Source of the DNA: a virus
Direction: 5' to 3' (one strand)
Virus record (IMG/VR): IMGVR_UViG_3300034062_001868
Span: 1 to 20,030 of that record
Length of the DNA stretch: 20,030 nucleotides
Part shown: one piece after another, positions 1 to 5,919 of the stretch
Layout of the letters: each line of letters starts with the position of its first letter
Position numbering within the stretch: the first letter of the stretch is position 1
Translations under genes and position numbers: made by a program
The notes under the pieces: model-generated
Databases searched by the model: none
What the model saw: the letters and a program-made list of their open reading frames with translations, nothing else
What the model was told of the DNA's origin: nothing

Positions 1-444
1 CCAACCTGACACATAGTCATCAAAGGACTCACTGAATGGCAACATTTGAATTGGGTAATCAATATCCAAGTTACAATAACATTCCATTCCTGTAGCATAT
101 TTTAATTGAGCAATAACGTCTTTAAGAATATCCAATGTATCACTCCAAACATCAGTCTCATTCTCAAAGTTCTTAACATTAAGAATGTCCATAATCATAA
201 TGTTAAATGTATATACGGTTTCTCTACCATCAGTAGTTGATTCTTCTGGCATAACCCACATCAATGGATAGTATGGGGCATAGTTTTGTTCGGTATTGTC
301 AACTTTTAATCTTTCCTCTGTGTAATAGATTAATTGATTAACATCACCAATACCCCAACCTTGAAGTTGTTCGTGGTATGTTTGTAGTTGTTTTAATAAA
401 TCAACTATCTTTTTAAAATTGTAATATCCTACTGCGTTTGCCAT
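1..444 (-). CDS. Tail terminator/completion-like structural protein (partial, 3' end outside window)
   Basis: An open frame starts at an ATG at 442-444 and runs through the window edge with no stop; 148 codons are visible. It begins MANAVGYYNFKKIVDLLKQL and contains a hydrophobic strand followed by VWSDTLDILKDVIAQLK and, near the edge, PFSESFDDYVSGW. That order (beta strand, D-rich turn, long helix, then an SESFDD-like end) resembles tail terminator/completion proteins of Bacteroidota phages, but I recognise this from pattern only. The start lies 3 bases after the stop of the upstream tail-chaperone reading frame, so the two are probably co-transcribed and coupled. The leader is A/T-rich with no Shine-Dalgarno sequence. 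The C-terminus lies outside the window. Confidence 0.6.
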   Translation of the reverse strand, partial: MANAVGYYNFKKIVDLLKQLQTYHEQLQGWGIGDVNQLIYYTEERLKVDNTEQNYAPYYPLMWVMPEESTTDGRETVYTFNIMIMDILNVKNFENETDVWSDTLDILKDVIAQLKYATGMECYCNLDIDYPIQMLPFSESFDDYVSGW

Positions 445-447
445 ACT

Positions 448-732
448 TTATACTTTATATTTCATTTTTTGTTTTTGAATCTCTCTCGCTCTTATGTCGT
501 TTAAATCCTTTGTATATGATAAATAGTTTAATACAAATATTAACGGGTATTGCGTAATTTCGTCCATCTTTGTGATATCTTCATTGGCAAGCGTGACAAT
601 AGTGCCAAACCAACCCCAAAACTTATTAAAAGAAGAAATTTCACGGAGAGATAAATCATCCTCGTCATCATCTTCACTTTGTTCCAAAAAGAGAGCGTCA
701 TATTTCCTTGTGATATTTTTCCTAAACGCAAA
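448..732 (-). CDS. Tail assembly chaperone C-terminal part, read in the -1 frame (gpGT-like extension)
   Basis: If the reading frame slips back one base in the T9 tract, translation continues FFAFRKNITRKYDALFLEQ, an acidic EDDDEDD stretch, then FNKFWGWFGTIVTLANEDI, TKMDEITQYPLIFVLNYLSY and a charged end, stopping at 448. The fused product would be 169 + 94 = 263 residues. The FWGW...DEIT...P...VLNYLSY pattern is what I associate with the C-terminus of tail chaperones and related baseplate-hub chaperones, so this frame appears to be under selection. I would not call it a separate gene: its first internal ATG lies inside the acidic stretch. Either the frameshift is programmed, or the tract is mis-called or mutated by one base. 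Confidence 0.6.
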   Translation of the reverse strand, partial: FAFRKNITRKYDALFLEQSEDDDEDDLSLREISSFNKFWGWFGTIVTLANEDITKMDEITQYPLIFVLNYLSYTKDLNDIRAREIQKQKMKYKV

Positions 733-1238
733 AAAAAACTTGAAGCTCCGTTCACATATTTGACAGGTAGTTTTTTAAACTCTTCTGACCTTAGTTGAAC
801 TTTACTTGAATCGTATGGTAGATAGTTCCCATTCTCATCAACCTCACGATATAACATTGCCATTAACAAGTTCATCTCTTTCTTCTTCTCAATAACTGGC
901 TTGGTTAAGAATCCATCTATGTCAATGAACTCCCCGAACTTTAAGTTTGGTAAATCTAAGAATCTATATTTCTTACCATTAAACTCAAACTCATTTTTAA
1001 ACTCTGAACTATCAACTAAGAAGTATTGTGAAATGGTTTGTGCTGCATCAAGTATTTCTTGGTAATCAGCATTCTCAATCTCTTCTTGTGATAGTCCTGT
1101 TATCTGTGATAACAATATGGTTGAGAACTCTCTTTCATCACTCCATTCTTGAAGAATCATTATCTTTGACCAGTCTTCAATTGTTGGTTCATTGATTAGG
1201 TAGTTCTTCCCTTTGTATTTAACGTATTGTTTTTCCAT
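540..1238 (-). CDS. Tail assembly chaperone, zero-frame product (232 aa)
   Basis: The N-terminal ~169 residues look like a phage tail assembly chaperone of the gpG/T4 gp26-like kind: an acidic alpha-helical domain with LLMAMLYREVDENGNYLPYD at about residues 123-142. After residue 169 the frame reads through a run of nine T (730-738) and continues for 63 residues of unconvincing composition (LRLGKISQGNMTLSFW...). The natural-looking C-terminus, with conserved-looking Trp and aliphatic residues, is instead in the -1 frame (see 448-732). In siphophages this protein and its frameshifted form bind the tape measure protein during tail assembly. The gene starts 38 bases after the large terminase stop and is preceded by a promoter-like element. 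Start: first ATG after that element. Confidence 0.7.
   Translation of the reverse strand: MEKQYVKYKGKNYLINEPTIEDWSKIMILQEWSDEREFSTILLSQITGLSQEEIENADYQEILDAAQTISQYFLVDSSEFKNEFEFNGKKYRFLDLPNLKFGEFIDIDGFLTKPVIEKKKEMNLLMAMLYREVDENGNYLPYDSSKVQLRSEEFKKLPVKYVNGASSFFLRLGKISQGNMTLSFWNKVKMMTRMIYLSVKFLLLISFGVGLALLSRLPMKISQRWTKLRNTR
730..738 (-). other. T9 slippery tract, candidate -1 frameshift site
   Basis: On the coding strand the zero frame is AGT TTT TTT TTG, so the heptamer T TTT TTT fits the X XXY YYZ rule for -1 slippage. The -1 frame stays open for 94 codons to 448 and encodes the plausible C-terminus. A GGAG lies about 7 bases upstream; whether it can act as a stimulator is doubtful in a host that does not use Shine-Dalgarno pairing. 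An equally long tract at 3901-3909 lies in a gene whose frame is intact. Confidence 0.55.
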
Positions 1239-1246
1239 ACTACTTT

Positions 1247-1276
1247 AAAATATCTTTTTTAATTTTTTTATACACA
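1247..1276 (-). promoter_or_regulatory. Promoter-like element upstream of the tail assembly chaperone
   Basis: Reading the minus strand: TGTG directly after the terminase TAA, an 18-base A-rich spacer, then GATATTTT, then 8 bases and the ATG. The same layout with the same 18-base spacer precedes the genes starting at 9673 and 18580. It loosely matches the Bacteroidota promoter pattern (TTTG, about 19 bases, TAnnTTTG). Confidence 0.45.
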
Positions 1277-2515
1277 TTATCTAACCACATACTTCCCGTA
1301 GTTAATTTTCTTTTTCAAACATTCATTCGCCATTGCTAGACTCATAACCATATCATCATGGAACCCATTAGGAGCTCCGTATTTAACTCTTCTTGTCTTG
1401 GGTGAGTATTCATATGTAAAAACACTTAACTCCTTGTAGAGGTCAGGATTTAGTTCTTTAGAGGGTAACTTAATCTTATCCTCATTCATGGTCATAATTA
1501 AATCTTCAATGATATTTTGTTTTGAGTCGTTTGTTGTAACAAATGGTTCCACATTGGAATATTGTTTTTTAACCTGTTCATATACAGGGTCACCAACTCC
1601 GTTAATCTCAATGATACATCTGGCATTATAAGTTCTTAATACTTTAACCACTTCTGAAACAATGATGTTCCACGAGTTTTGTCTTTGTCTATATATGTTA
1701 ACGACATCACCATTTGAATTTAGAATGGTTAATACCGTGTAGTCATTTGCTCTACCAACGTCCAATCCTGCATAATACTTCTCACCTGATACAAATGGGG
1801 GATATGAACTTAAGACACTGGTTAATTCCAATGATGAGAATACTTCCCCACCATCATCCAAGAACTCAGCTAATATCTCTTGACGATATATTCCATCAGG
1901 TAATGAGTTCTTTGCATCAATCAATTCTTCTTCACTAATGTATGGGGAATCAAATGATGATGCTTTAATTGTTTTGTATTGTGGGTAATCTTCGTTATCA
2001 CCTCTTATTGCCATTTCATAGAACCAGTTCCTTCCTTTGGGTGTGGATAAGAATAATACCTTCTTACCCTTAACCAAGATGGTTGCTCTTAATACTTCAC
2101 TCCATACGTTATTCTTGATGTATGCCGCCTCATCTACCACAAGGTATGTCAATGTATTACCACGTAGGTTATCTTCTCTCTCAGCTGACCTAAAGTACAT
2201 TATAGACCCATTGATGAATGTGATTGTTAAGTCTGATTTGTTAACTGACTTTGTAAGACCTGAACTAGCTAATGATAATGCTAATTCTTGGAATACTTTT
2301 TTGGATTGAGCAAAGATTGGTGCTACCCACATTCCGATTGCACCGTTATCTTCCAATAACCATTTCAATATAATGTTAATACCAAGAAAAGACTTACCCA
2401 CCTGTCTACCACAGTTAGCAATAATGTACTTGACATTCTCATCCAAACAGGCATTGATAATCTCCTGTTGTTTTTTGTGTGGGGTAAATCCTTGAACTGA
2501 TATTGTTTTAATCAT
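1277..2515 (-). CDS. terL: Terminase large subunit (DNA-packaging ATPase/nuclease)
   Basis: The 412-residue protein carries the full large-terminase motif set. Walker A is GRQVGKS (residues 36-42), Walker B is LVVDEAA (125-131), and the coupling motif is FLSTPKG (155-161). The C-terminal RNase H-like nuclease has acidic residues in LDVGR (D252), IIEINGVGDP (E303) and HDDM (D387/D388). It packages phage DNA into the prohead through the portal and cuts it. Length is usual for compact terminases. It overlaps the small subunit by 8 bases, so the pair is translationally coupled. No frameshift or missing residue is seen. Confidence 0.95.
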   Translation of the reverse strand: MIKTISVQGFTPHKKQQEIINACLDENVKYIIANCGRQVGKSFLGINIILKWLLEDNGAIGMWVAPIFAQSKKVFQELALSLASSGLTKSVNKSDLTITFINGSIMYFRSAEREDNLRGNTLTYLVVDEAAYIKNNVWSEVLRATILVKGKKVLFLSTPKGRNWFYEMAIRGDNEDYPQYKTIKASSFDSPYISEEELIDAKNSLPDGIYRQEILAEFLDDGGEVFSSLELTSVLSSYPPFVSGEKYYAGLDVGRANDYTVLTILNSNGDVVNIYRQRQNSWNIIVSEVVKVLRTYNARCIIEINGVGDPVYEQVKKQYSNVEPFVTTNDSKQNIIEDLIMTMNEDKIKLPSKELNPDLYKELSVFTYEYSPKTRRVKYGAPNGFHDDMVMSLAMANECLKKKINYGKYVVR

Positions 2516-2963
2516 TTATCTCTCCAAAGTTTAATTTTATTGATGTACCAGTTACATGAACTTTATCTGGTTCAGCTAGTCCTTGTAATTTTGCAATGTC
2601 ATTAAGGGTTTGTCTTGCATTCCCCATATCTCCATTGTTCTTTGCTTGTTCATATACATCCCAATACTTTTGAAGATGTTTAAGGATTAGTTTGTCTTTC
2701 TCCAATTCAAACTTCTTCTTGATTACAGCCCATATCTTTAACCAATACTCATTTGCTTGAGGTGCTGATAATTCTCTTGTCTTACAAAAATCAACGTAGT
2801 CTGTATAAGATAGATGTCCGTCTAATACGACCTTAATTGATTCGTTGATGAATGCTTTACGTTCTGCATCATTCATTCTTTTCTTATGACTTCCAACTGG
2901 TCTACCAGGTTTCTTTCTTGGTGGTTCTATTGGAAGGTCATCATCTGCTATGAAATGTTCCAT
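2508..2963 (-). CDS. terS: Terminase small subunit
   Basis: The 151-residue protein sits directly upstream of terL and overlaps it by 8 bases, the usual place for the DNA-recognition subunit. The N-terminus has a basic AT-hook-like segment KKPGRPVGSHKKR (about residues 17-29). It is followed by helical sequence with a helix-turn-helix-like part (ADERKAF to LSAPQANEYW region), a long charged helix (IKKKFELEKDKLILKHLQKY) and a short beta end (VHVTGTSIKLNFGE) that could form the C-terminal channel strand. It would bind the packaging start site and regulate the ATPase. The assignment rests on position plus architecture; sequence identity in this family is low. Confidence 0.75.
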   Translation of the reverse strand: MEHFIADDDLPIEPPRKKPGRPVGSHKKRMNDAERKAFINESIKVVLDGHLSYTDYVDFCKTRELSAPQANEYWLKIWAVIKKKFELEKDKLILKHLQKYWDVYEQAKNNGDMGNARQTLNDIAKLQGLAEPDKVHVTGTSIKLNFGEIND

Positions 2964-3136
2964 GTGTTGTCTTCTGTTTTACCTGATTGCTCAGCTTCGT
3001 AACGAGCCTTTGCTTCTAAAAAGATTTGTTTTCTTATTCTTTCAATCTCTCGTTCTTGTTGTTTTATGTTGTTGTTTCTCTTTTGGACACGTTTTTTGTG
3101 AGCTTTCGCTCCGCCCCTTAGTTTTGACTTACCCAT
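2948..3136 (-). CDS. Small basic coiled-coil protein, unknown function
   Basis: A 62-residue, strongly basic protein: MGKSKLRGGAKAHKKR, then a Gln/Arg/Glu-rich helix (KQQEREIERIRKQIFLEAKA) and a polar end. It overlaps the start of the small terminase gene by 16 bases, which supports it as a real coupled gene. The Lys/Arg-rich N-terminus could contact nucleic acid and the helix could form a coiled coil. I do not recognise the family. Confidence 0.65.
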   Translation of the reverse strand: MGKSKLRGGAKAHKKRVQKRNNNIKQQEREIERIRKQIFLEAKARYEAEQSGKTEDNTWNIS

Positions 3137-3189
3137 TACTTTTTTATGATTTTATTTTATTATTATTAAATCTAATGACATCAATGTAA

Positions 3190-3243
3190 AAATAAATATG
3201 GGGTAATTAGAAAATGTTCAATCTAATCCCCCATTATTTATTT
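3190..3243 (-). terminator. Intrinsic terminator-like hairpin after the CxxC protein gene
   Basis: On the minus strand the upstream arm (3243-3223) and downstream arm (3210-3190) pair through AAATAAATA/TATTTATTT, TGGGG/CCCCA and ATTAG/CTAAT, with a few unpaired bases and a 12-base loop. T-rich sequence follows (TATTTATTTTTA). It lies 12 bases after the stop at 3255 and is the likely end of the accessory block. The remaining gap to 3137 is A/T-rich with no other structure I can support. Confidence 0.55.
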
Positions 3244-3254
3244 TAAATTAAAAA

Positions 3255-3566
3255 CTAAACCCCATATAATCTTATATAGGCGTTCCTAAGGTTTCTTAAT
3301 ACTTGGGTAAAACATTTACCACAACTCAACCTTTTATTGTCATTTAATACCCTATTATTTAAATTAACTAACCATTGTTGTTGTTCTTTGGTTATATTCT
3401 GTTTATCAATTAGGGTCATTGCTAAATCTAACTCTTCTTTCGTCCAGTTTTGGAATTTAACATTCTGTTCTTTTTTGTTTTTACATGTGCTACATGGTGG
3501 TGTGTCAATTGGAACAAACTCCAATTCTTCTTGTACCTTACTGGTATCTTCTACTTTATTTTTCAT
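3255..3566 (-). CDS. Small double-CxxC protein, putative zinc binder
   Basis: 103 residues with an acidic N-terminus, CSTC (C25, C28) and CGKC (C82, C85) separated by a helical WTKEELDLAMTLI...EQQQWLVNLNN segment. The four Cys could bind one zinc ion, or two copies could do so in a dimer. The start overlaps the end of the sigma-like gene by 11 bases, so it is expressed with it. It may assist the sigma-like neighbour or the packaging genes downstream, but this is only inferred from position. Confidence 0.65.
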   Translation of the reverse strand: MKNKVEDTSKVQEELEFVPIDTPPCSTCKNKKEQNVKFQNWTKEELDLAMTLIDKQNITKEQQQWLVNLNNRVLNDNKRLSCGKCFTQVLRNLRNAYIRLYGV

Positions 3567-4056
3567 GATTTTTATATTTATTCCATTTATAGTTTAACCA
3601 TTCCTTCATTTCTTTTAATGTTATTCTTAACGAGTACTTTGGTATCTTTGTTAATCTGTGTAGTTGTTCTAACTTCTTGTGTTCCAAATATAATGTGTAT
3701 ATCCCGTGATTATACCAAAAAGTAGGGTTGGACTTCAACTCATTATCTAAAGTCTCTGTAATCCAATCTAATGTGGGTAATTCGTTATACTCTTGGTCTT
3801 TACGTTCATAGTTAATTGGAATCTCTTGGAACACATATTTTCTATATGTTTTATGATATGATGAGTTGTTTGAATAATACTGATTGGTGATTGCTCTTAC
3901 AAAAAAAAATACTTTGGACTTTTCATCCAAAGCATTATATACCTTATTAGATTTTAATTGGATTAATACATCGTGAAGCAAGTCACTAGTATTCTCATCA
4001 TTCTTACAAATCTTATTTGCAATCTTTCTTAACTCATTATATTCTTTACTCTCCAT
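3556..4056 (-). CDS. Sigma-factor-like / DNA-binding regulator
   Basis: The 166-residue protein has DLLHDVLIQL near residues 25-34, which resembles the core of sigma-70 region 2 (Dxx(Q/H)(D/E)V), and a helix-turn-helix-like segment at about residues 127-150 (KLEQLHRLTKIPKYSLRITL), where a region-4-like domain would be. The middle (YYSNNSSYHKTYRKY) is basic and aromatic. Similar small sigma-like proteins occur in Bacteroidota phages. It could direct host RNA polymerase to the promoter-like elements seen here; that is inference. A T9 run at 3901-3909 is read in frame (FFF) without disruption. It overlaps the HNH gene and the CxxC gene by 11 bases each. Confidence 0.55.
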   Translation of the reverse strand: MESKEYNELRKIANKICKNDENTSDLLHDVLIQLKSNKVYNALDEKSKVFFFVRAITNQYYSNNSSYHKTYRKYVFQEIPINYERKDQEYNELPTLDWITETLDNELKSNPTFWYNHGIYTLYLEHKKLEQLHRLTKIPKYSLRITLKEMKEWLNYKWNKYKNHEK

Positions 4057-4534
4057 CTAAGAACTTATCCCATGAACCACGTTTTAAAATCATGTGTATA
4101 TAGTTTGTTGGGATACCATATTGTTTCATAACACCCCATGTAGTTAATTTACCTGATTTTAATTTACTGATGATATTTTTTTTATCATCATTGGTTAAAT
4201 TATATTTATTTGTTGTACTATGATAATTATCACGGTTCTTTGAATTATCCTTATGACTAACACATCTTAAGTTAGAAATATGATTATTCTTTGGGTTTCT
4301 GTCTATGTGGTCAATCGTTTGCTTACACTCACATTCATTGAAGGAATCATATATTAATCTTCCTATATTCTTTGTATACTTCTTCTTATTGTAATATATT
4401 GAAATAACAAGATAATCTCTTGCCGTTTCCATTATTCCGAGCTTTAAAACTCTTTGATTGAGTGCTCTTCTGATTAATCCTGTGTTGGAACATTCATAGT
4501 TGGGGAAATAAGGTATTGGTCTCCATTCTTCCAT
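4046..4534 (-). CDS. HNH homing endonuclease (NUMOD4-HNH type)
   Basis: 162 residues. An N-terminal NUMOD4-like motif (EEWRPIPYFPNYECSNTG, residues 2-19) is followed by the HNH core TIDHIDRNPKNNHISNLR (73-90; H76 and the Asn residues are the expected metal/catalytic side chains) and a C-terminal DNA-binding helix-turn-helix-like part (GVMKQYGIPTNYIHMILKR, 134-152). Free-standing enzymes of this family cut a recognition site and spread by repair. It is joined to its neighbours by a 1-base overlap at 4534 and an 11-base overlap at 4046-4056, so its insertion does not disrupt a recognisable gene. Confidence 0.88.
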   Translation of the reverse strand: MEEWRPIPYFPNYECSNTGLIRRALNQRVLKLGIMETARDYLVISIYYNKKKYTKNIGRLIYDSFNECECKQTIDHIDRNPKNNHISNLRCVSHKDNSKNRDNYHSTTNKYNLTNDDKKNIISKLKSGKLTTWGVMKQYGIPTNYIHMILKRGSWDKFLDGE

Positions 4535-4746
4535 TATTCTTCAAATTTTGACTTGATAAATTTATCAATGGAGTCCAATCTTTCTCCGATTTCTTTTGAA
4601 TAACCATTTAAACAATAATCAACTAATACATTACAAATCCCAACGGTTTCTTTTAATGTAAGATTAACATTTAATTGTCTTGAGTAGTCCTGAACGAACT
4701 TGAGTTGTGATTGAGTTACAATCGTTTTTTGTGTGTCCTGTGCCAT
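4534..4746 (-). CDS. Small helical protein, unknown function
   Basis: 70 residues, almost all predicted helix: QSQLKFVQDYSRQLNVNLTL, then KETVGICNVLVDYCLNGYSK and a charged end (RLDSIDKFIKSKFEE). Its last base overlaps the start of the HNH gene (ATGA type). I do not recognise the family. The gap before it (4747-4758) is a run of ten T on the plus strand, giving an A-rich leader. Confidence 0.6.
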   Translation of the reverse strand: MAQDTQKTIVTQSQLKFVQDYSRQLNVNLTLKETVGICNVLVDYCLNGYSKEIGERLDSIDKFIKSKFEE

Positions 4747-4758
4747 GTTCTTTTTTTT

Positions 4759-4941
4759 TTAGTTAAATTGTTCTAATTGTTTTATCTCACCATAGGTTAA
4801 TCCACATGATGAAGTTCTTTCAAACCATTCTTGGTCTATAATTCTTGTGATTGAATCTTCTTTTGATTCTACTTTGAGGATGCTTTCAATATCCCAATCT
4901 GTTGTTACGAGTGTGTCCCCGCTTATTCTTAATGTTGCCAT
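4759..4941 (-). CDS. Small protein, unknown function (start at 4941 preferred)
   Basis: 60 residues starting MATLRISGDTLVTTDWDIES and ending in a charged helix (LTYGEIKQLEQFN). A longer in-frame start at 5001 would add MLLLILLLPLIIFIYIKEKN. I reject it because that stretch coincides with a promoter-like element and repeated A/T-rich leader sequence, and its Leu/Ile composition follows from the T-rich DNA. If the long form were used it would be membrane-anchored. The function is unknown. Confidence 0.6.
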   Translation of the reverse strand: MATLRISGDTLVTTDWDIESILKVESKEDSITRIIDQEWFERTSSCGLTYGEIKQLEQFN

Positions 4942-4961
4942 GTTCTTTTCTTTTATATATA

Positions 4962-4992
4962 TAAATATAATCAAAGGCAACAAAAGTATCAA
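4962..4992 (-). promoter_or_regulatory. Promoter-like element upstream of the gene starting at 4941
   Basis: Minus strand: TTGA, 19-base spacer, TATATTTA, then 20 bases to the ATG, including an A-rich AAAAGAAAAGAAC leader. The -7-like box is identical to the one before the gene at 5681. The region also holds two copies of GCAACAAAA on the plus strand. Confidence 0.45.
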
Positions 4993-5007
4993 GAGCAACA
5001 AAAAAAA

Positions 5008-5367
5008 TTATTTCATTGCAGATAACATTTCTCCATCAGGGGAGTTCTTCTCTACTCTTGTAATTTTCATATTCTCAAGAACTGATGTAAGACGTTCTAT
5101 ACGACTTTGATAAAGGTCATAAGGTAAATCCTCAATCTCTCCTTTATCTGTCTCAAAAACTAATTGAATGGTGGTTAAAAAGATGTTTGCAAATACTTTG
5201 TGATGGTCTCGTTTGAGTTTTTTATTTGCTTGGATTACAAAGTATTGTAATTCTAATTGATTGGTGAGTAATTCTAATAACTCATACCTAATGGTTTCTA
5301 TTGGAAAAGGATAAGTTGGATTATCCTGAACAACTGACTCTAACAAAGGGCTTATTTCTTGTTCCAT
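5008..5367 (-). CDS. Helical protein of unknown function (119 aa)
   Basis: Mainly alpha-helical: an acidic start (MEQEISPLLESVVQDNP), a Leu-rich helix (IRYELLELLTNQLELQYFVI), a basic turn (KKLKRDHHKVF) and a further helix. No motif is recognised. The start is the first ATG after a terminator-like hairpin (5378-5451) and lies 5 bases beyond its T-run, which suggests control of this gene at the leader. Overlaps no neighbour; the next gene downstream starts after a promoter-like element. Confidence 0.65.
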   Translation of the reverse strand: MEQEISPLLESVVQDNPTYPFPIETIRYELLELLTNQLELQYFVIQANKKLKRDHHKVFANIFLTTIQLVFETDKGEIEDLPYDLYQSRIERLTSVLENMKITRVEKNSPDGEMLSAMK

Positions 5368-5377
5368 AGATTAAAAA

Positions 5378-5451
5378 GAGGGGGTGTAGGTAAAAAAAAA
5401 GAAAGGTAATTTAATATAGAGCACATTAGAATCAAACCCTACAACCCCCTC
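5378..5451 (-). terminator. Hairpin with long loop between two small genes (terminator or attenuator)
   Basis: Minus strand: GAGGGGGTTGTAGG starts 3 bases after the stop at 5454 and pairs with CCTACACCCCCTC, giving 13 pairs with one bulged base and a 47-base loop. A T5 run (5377-5373) follows, then AATCT and the next ATG. The stem is strong, but the loop is longer than in a typical intrinsic terminator and encloses a promoter-like sequence. Confidence 0.5.
5406..5436 (-). promoter_or_regulatory. Possible promoter inside the hairpin loop
   Basis: Minus strand: TTTG, 19-base spacer, TAAATTAC. This fits the spacing and half of the Bacteroidota -7 box (TAnnTT). Transcripts started here would lack the 5' arm of the surrounding hairpin. 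Weak match; AT-rich background makes chance likely. Confidence 0.25.
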
Positions 5452-5453
5452 GG

Positions 5454-5681
5454 CTAAATAATATCAAACTCTAATACATCAAAGTTTTCGTTGAGTCTAT
5501 ATTTTAATTTCTGTCCAACCATTCCTGGTTCTAATACGTTATTGACTTCAACAACTACTGGGTCTTCAATATCTTCCAATAAAAAGTTATAATAATACTT
5601 TGGTTGAACACCATCTCTAAATGATTTTTCAACTTTCATTAATTTAACTTCAAGTATCTTCTTTGTAATTAATTTTCCCAT
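5454..5681 (-). CDS. Small beta-rich protein, unknown function
   Basis: 75 residues with alternating hydrophobic strands: KLITKKILEVKLMKVEKSF, YYYNFLLEDIEDPVVVEVNN, then GQKLKYRLNENFDVLEFDII. The pattern suggests a small barrel such as an OB or SH3-like fold, but no motif allows a functional call. The gene starts 5 bases after a promoter-like TATATTTA box and is closed by the hairpin at 5378-5451, so it may be its own short transcription unit. Confidence 0.65.
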   Translation of the reverse strand: MGKLITKKILEVKLMKVEKSFRDGVQPKYYYNFLLEDIEDPVVVEVNNVLEPGMVGQKLKYRLNENFDVLEFDII

Positions 5682-5686
5682 ACATA

Positions 5687-5717
5687 TAAATATATCAAAG
5701 TTTTAAAAAGTTTCAAT
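5687..5717 (-). promoter_or_regulatory. Promoter-like element upstream of the gene starting at 5681
   Basis: Minus strand: ATTG (overlapping the TGA stop of the previous gene), 19-base spacer, TATATTTA, 5 bases, ATG. With a start site a few bases after the -7-like box the mRNA would begin at or next to the start codon. Confidence 0.45.
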
Positions 5718-5919
5718 CCTTTATAAAACCAATGTTAATTTCTTCTTTTTGAACTAGCTTTGGAGCTAGTGCTTGTTGAATATTCCATCTATTATATTCA
5801 AGAAATAAATTATTCATATCACTCTTACTCATTGAAGTCATCTCTGATTCAACTCCTTTATTCCAATCTGAATTAAATAGAATATGGAATCTCTCTGGTA
5901 TTGTATCTAAATTTTTCAT
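5713..5919 (-). CDS. Small protein, unknown function (68 aa)
   Basis: Begins MKNLDTIPERFHILFNSDWN, continues with a Met/Ser-rich turn and ends QKEEINIGFIKD. Its ATG shares bases with the TAA of the preceding DUF6291-like gene (TAATG), a strong sign of translational coupling and of a genuine start. I do not recognise a family. Possibly a partner of the DUF6291-like protein. Confidence 0.6.
   Translation of the reverse strand: MKNLDTIPERFHILFNSDWNKGVESEMTSMSKSDMNNLFLEYNRWNIQQALAPKLVQKEEINIGFIKD

Noticed and set aside
448-687. Separate 79-aa gene starting MEQSEDDDEDD
   Set aside because: The same frame extends upstream to the T9 tract and joins the chaperone N-terminus sensibly; I treat it as the -1 frame C-terminus.
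3901-3909. Second T9 frameshift site, in the sigma-like gene
   Set aside because: The zero frame continues normally with a plausible C-terminal helix-turn-helix, so no frameshift is needed.
4942-5001. N-terminal membrane segment for the 4759-4941 protein
   Set aside because: The hydrophobic residues follow from T-rich leader DNA that contains a promoter-like element; a better start follows it.
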